Assembly: GCA_017399035.1 (NCBI GenBank)
Contig: JAFQEM010000026.1
Location: forward strand, 62,001-126,000
DNA from: Clostridia bacterium
Lineage (GTDB): Bacteria > Bacillota > Clostridia > Christensenellales > Borkfalkiaceae
Length of the DNA stretch: 64,000 bases
Direction of reading: 5' to 3'
Shown here: positions 62,501 through 64,000 of the stretch, in pieces
Position numbering within the stretch: the stretch's first letter is position 1
Layout: the number at the start of each line of letters is the position of its first letter
Position numbers and translations under genes: made by a program
Notes under the pieces: generated by a model
What the model was told of the DNA's origin: nothing
Seen by the model: the letters and a program-made list of their open reading frames with translations, nothing else
Databases searched by the model: none

Positions 62501-63697
62501 ATGGCAAGATACGAAAATTTATCAAAGACTTTATGCGAACGAATTAAAGAAGACAGAATAAAAAATAAAGTAAATCCCTTTGCGTTCAAAGATGAAAACG
62601 CTGTGCGCAGAAAAGACAATCCACACGACTACGAAACGGTTTTAAGGTCTAATTTTATACGCGACACGGATAAAATTATAAACTGTCCTTTTTACAACCG
62701 ATATGCTGACAAAACGCAAGTTTTTTCACTTTATAAAAATGACGATATAACCCACCGCAGTTTACACGTTCAGTTGGTTTCACGCATAGCAAGAACTATA
62801 GGCAAAGCATTGAATCTTAACACCGAACTTATTGAATCGATAGCCTTGGGACACGATATAGGTCATACGCCGTTCGGGCATACGGGCGAACGCTTGTTAG
62901 ATAACCTTTATAGGGAGAGAACTGGCAAACGTTTTCTTCACAACGTTCACTCTGTGAGAGTTTTAGACAAAATATTCCCCTTAAACGTAACCTTGCAAAC
63001 ACTAGACGGAATTTTAGCGCATAACGGCGAATTAGAACTTGACGAATACCGCCCGAGTTCACTAGAAAATTTTAGTGATTTTGACAATATAGTTCAAAAA
63101 TGTTATACCGACGGCAATTTTATGAAAACGCTAACACCGTCTACTTTAGAGGGGTGCGTTGTTAGAATTTCCGATATAATAGCATATTTAGGCAAAGACC
63201 GCCACGACGCAGAAAAAAGTAAAATCAAGTTAGAACAAACCTTTTCTGACGACGGAATAGGGGTTATAAATGCAGAAATTGTAAACAACTTAATAGTGAA
63301 CGTAATTGAAAACAGTTACGACAAACCATATATAAAAATGGACGACGTGCATTTTTCCGCCTTAAAAAAGGCTAAAAGTGATAATTATCAAATAATTTAT
63401 AACAATAAAACCAACAAAGAACTTGACCAAATTTTGCAAACGACGTTTGAAAAAATTTACGCCAAATTGCTAGACGACCTAAAAGATAAAAATTATAATT
63501 CCCCTGTTTTTACGCATCATATAAATTACCTAAATAAACCTTATTATAAACGCCCCACGCCTTATGATAAAACGGATGCCGACGATATTATAATAGACTA
63601 TATTGCAAGCATGACCGACGATTATTTTATTGAACTTTACGAGCATCTTTTCCCCAGCGAACCACACGGTTTAAAATATAAGGGTTATTTTGACTAG
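62501..63697 (+). CDS. Divergent dGTPase-like HD-domain protein
   Basis: A 398-residue homologue of the dGTPase at 16107-17102, about 70 residues longer. The HD elements remain: HRSLHVQLVSRIARTIG (first His, about 91), ALGHDIGHTPFGHTGERLLD (HD pair, about 111-130), then RISDIIAYLGKDRHDAE (Asp, about 225). The usual N-terminal region is replaced by FIRDTDKIINCPFYNRYADK, which still parallels the dGTPase FQRDKDRIIHCKAFRRLKNK. It should hydrolyse deoxynucleoside triphosphates, or could be a regulatory or defence-type relative. A terminator follows at 63747-63777. Confidence 0.82.
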   Translation: MARYENLSKTLCERIKEDRIKNKVNPFAFKDENAVRRKDNPHDYETVLRSNFIRDTDKIINCPFYNRYADKTQVFSLYKNDDITHRSLHVQLVSRIARTIGKALNLNTELIESIALGHDIGHTPFGHTGERLLDNLYRERTGKRFLHNVHSVRVLDKIFPLNVTLQTLDGILAHNGELELDEYRPSSLENFSDFDNIVQKCYTDGNFMKTLTPSTLEGCVVRISDIIAYLGKDRHDAEKSKIKLEQTFSDDGIGVINAEIVNNLIVNVIENSYDKPYIKMDDVHFSALKKAKSDNYQIIYNNKTNKELDQILQTTFEKIYAKLLDDLKDKNYNSPVFTHHINYLNKPYYKRPTPYDKTDADDIIIDYIASMTDDYFIELYEHLFPSEPHGLKYKGYFD

Positions 63698-63746
63698 ACG
63701 GCGGTTATAAACTTAAACCATAAAAAATCGGATTATTGCTTAACAC

Positions 63747-63777
63747 AAAAGAACTTGAAGTAATTTTGAGTTCTTTT
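63747..63777 (+). terminator. Terminator after the HD-protein gene
   Basis: AAAAGAACT/AGTTCTTTT (63747-63755 with 63769-63777) with further weak pairs, followed by TTTA. Confidence 0.85.
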
Positions 63778-63817
63778 TTATTACAAAGTCTAAAATTTAT
63801 TCAACTTTTACAATTTC

Positions 63818-63846
63818 TTAACATTTTAAAAACAATTTGTTATAAT
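63818..63846 (+). promoter_or_regulatory. Promoter of the response regulator gene
   Basis: TTAACA (63818-63823), 17 bp, TATAAT (63841-63846). A second TATAAT at 63855-63860 may act as an alternative -10. Confidence 0.7.
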
Positions 63847-63881
63847 ATAAAGGCTATAATGTACACTATAGGAGAGTGCTT

Positions 63882-64000
63882 ATGATAAAAATATTCGTTG
63901 TTGAAGATGACCTTGATTTAAATCGTTTTGTTTCGTCAAGTTTGCGCAACGCAGGTTACGACGTTGTTTCGTGCTTTGACGGATTAGAGGCGCTTGAAAA
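63882..64000 (+). CDS. Response regulator receiver domain, 5' part only
   Basis: The first 39 codons of a two-component response regulator. The N-terminus IKIFVVEDDLDLNRFVSSSL shows the conserved acidic pair of the phosphorylation pocket, then GYDVVSCFDGLEALE. The phospho-acceptor Asp and output domain lie beyond the window, so class (OmpR or other) cannot be decided. GGAGAG lies 6-7 nt before the ATG. Confidence 0.9.
   Translation, partial: MIKIFVVEDDLDLNRFVSSSLRNAGYDVVSCFDGLEALE

Overview
The window is a stretch of bacterial chromosome from an AT-rich, low-GC Gram-positive-type organism. It is most likely a member of the Bacillota, class Clostridia or a close relative. The evidence is gene content and order. 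The blocks ftsK-rimO-pgsA-cinA-recA-rny, dgt-dnaG-rpoD-trmK-nif3, ruvC-ruvA-ruvB-queA-tgt-yajC and infC-rpmI-rplT-trmH are typical of that group, as are strong TTGACA/TATAAT promoters with 17-bp spacers, AGGAGG-type ribosome binding sites, RNase Y, TrmK and AraM/EgsA-type glycerol-1-phosphate dehydrogenase. The genus cannot be named from the sequence alone. I saw no insertion sequence, prophage, CRISPR array, rRNA operon or replication origin; one tRNA (Thr, anticodon CGT) is present.

Layout. 1-1.7 kb: 5' part of a glycerate kinase, a YhcH/YjgK-type sugar-metabolism protein and methylglyoxal synthase. 1.8-10.8 kb (minus): RNase Y, RecA, CinA, PgsA, RimO and FtsK/SpoIIIE. 11-17 kb (minus): a coiled-coil zinc-ribbon protein, Nif3/DUF34, TrmK, the housekeeping sigma factor, DnaG and a dGTPase. 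17.2-22.8 kb (minus): UvrA and UvrB behind two small paralogous winged-helix proteins with C-terminal membrane anchors. 22.9-26.4 kb: an AbrB-like switch with an ABC exporter, divergent from a glycerophosphodiesterase and a hotdog thioesterase. 26.5-32 kb: a collagen-like protein, AraM/EgsA, a secreted ComEC-like hydrolase, a patatin, a small membrane exporter and a TtcA-like tRNA thiolase. 32-41.7 kb: cell-surface polysaccharide functions (two Wzz-like proteins, an N-acetylhexosamine 1-kinase, an ABC exporter, an O-antigen-ligase/Wzy-like protein, a CapD-type dehydratase) followed by Dxs. 41.9-46.6 kb: M29 aminopeptidase, RsmE, a DeoR regulator divergent from a MATE exporter, and a TIGR04086 membrane protein. 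46.7-51.8 kb (minus): YajC, Tgt, QueA and RuvBAC. 52-56.8 kb (minus): an HtrA-like lipoprotein, a 554-bp non-coding region rich in hairpins, YebC, a TrmH-type methyltransferase, and L20, L35 and IF3 behind an attenuator leader. 56.9-64 kb: tRNA-Thr, a patatin and esterase pair, a CPA2 antiporter, an SDR, a secreted two-domain protein with a second dGTPase-like HD protein, and the start of a response regulator.

Most of the window is ordinary core genome. Items worth a second look are: the unexplained hairpin-rich region after yebC; the paired winged-helix/membrane proteins ahead of uvrBA; a CinA whose N-terminal domain has lost its signature motifs while the amidase domain is intact; two genes (ruvC and the polysaccharide ligase) whose promoters place transcription starts essentially at the start codon; the AUU start and attenuator of infC; a hairpin that appears to hide the ribosome binding site of the gene after yajC; a secreted protein with an unassigned C-terminal domain paired with a duplicate dGTPase; and a collagen-like protein with a possible sporulation-type promoter.
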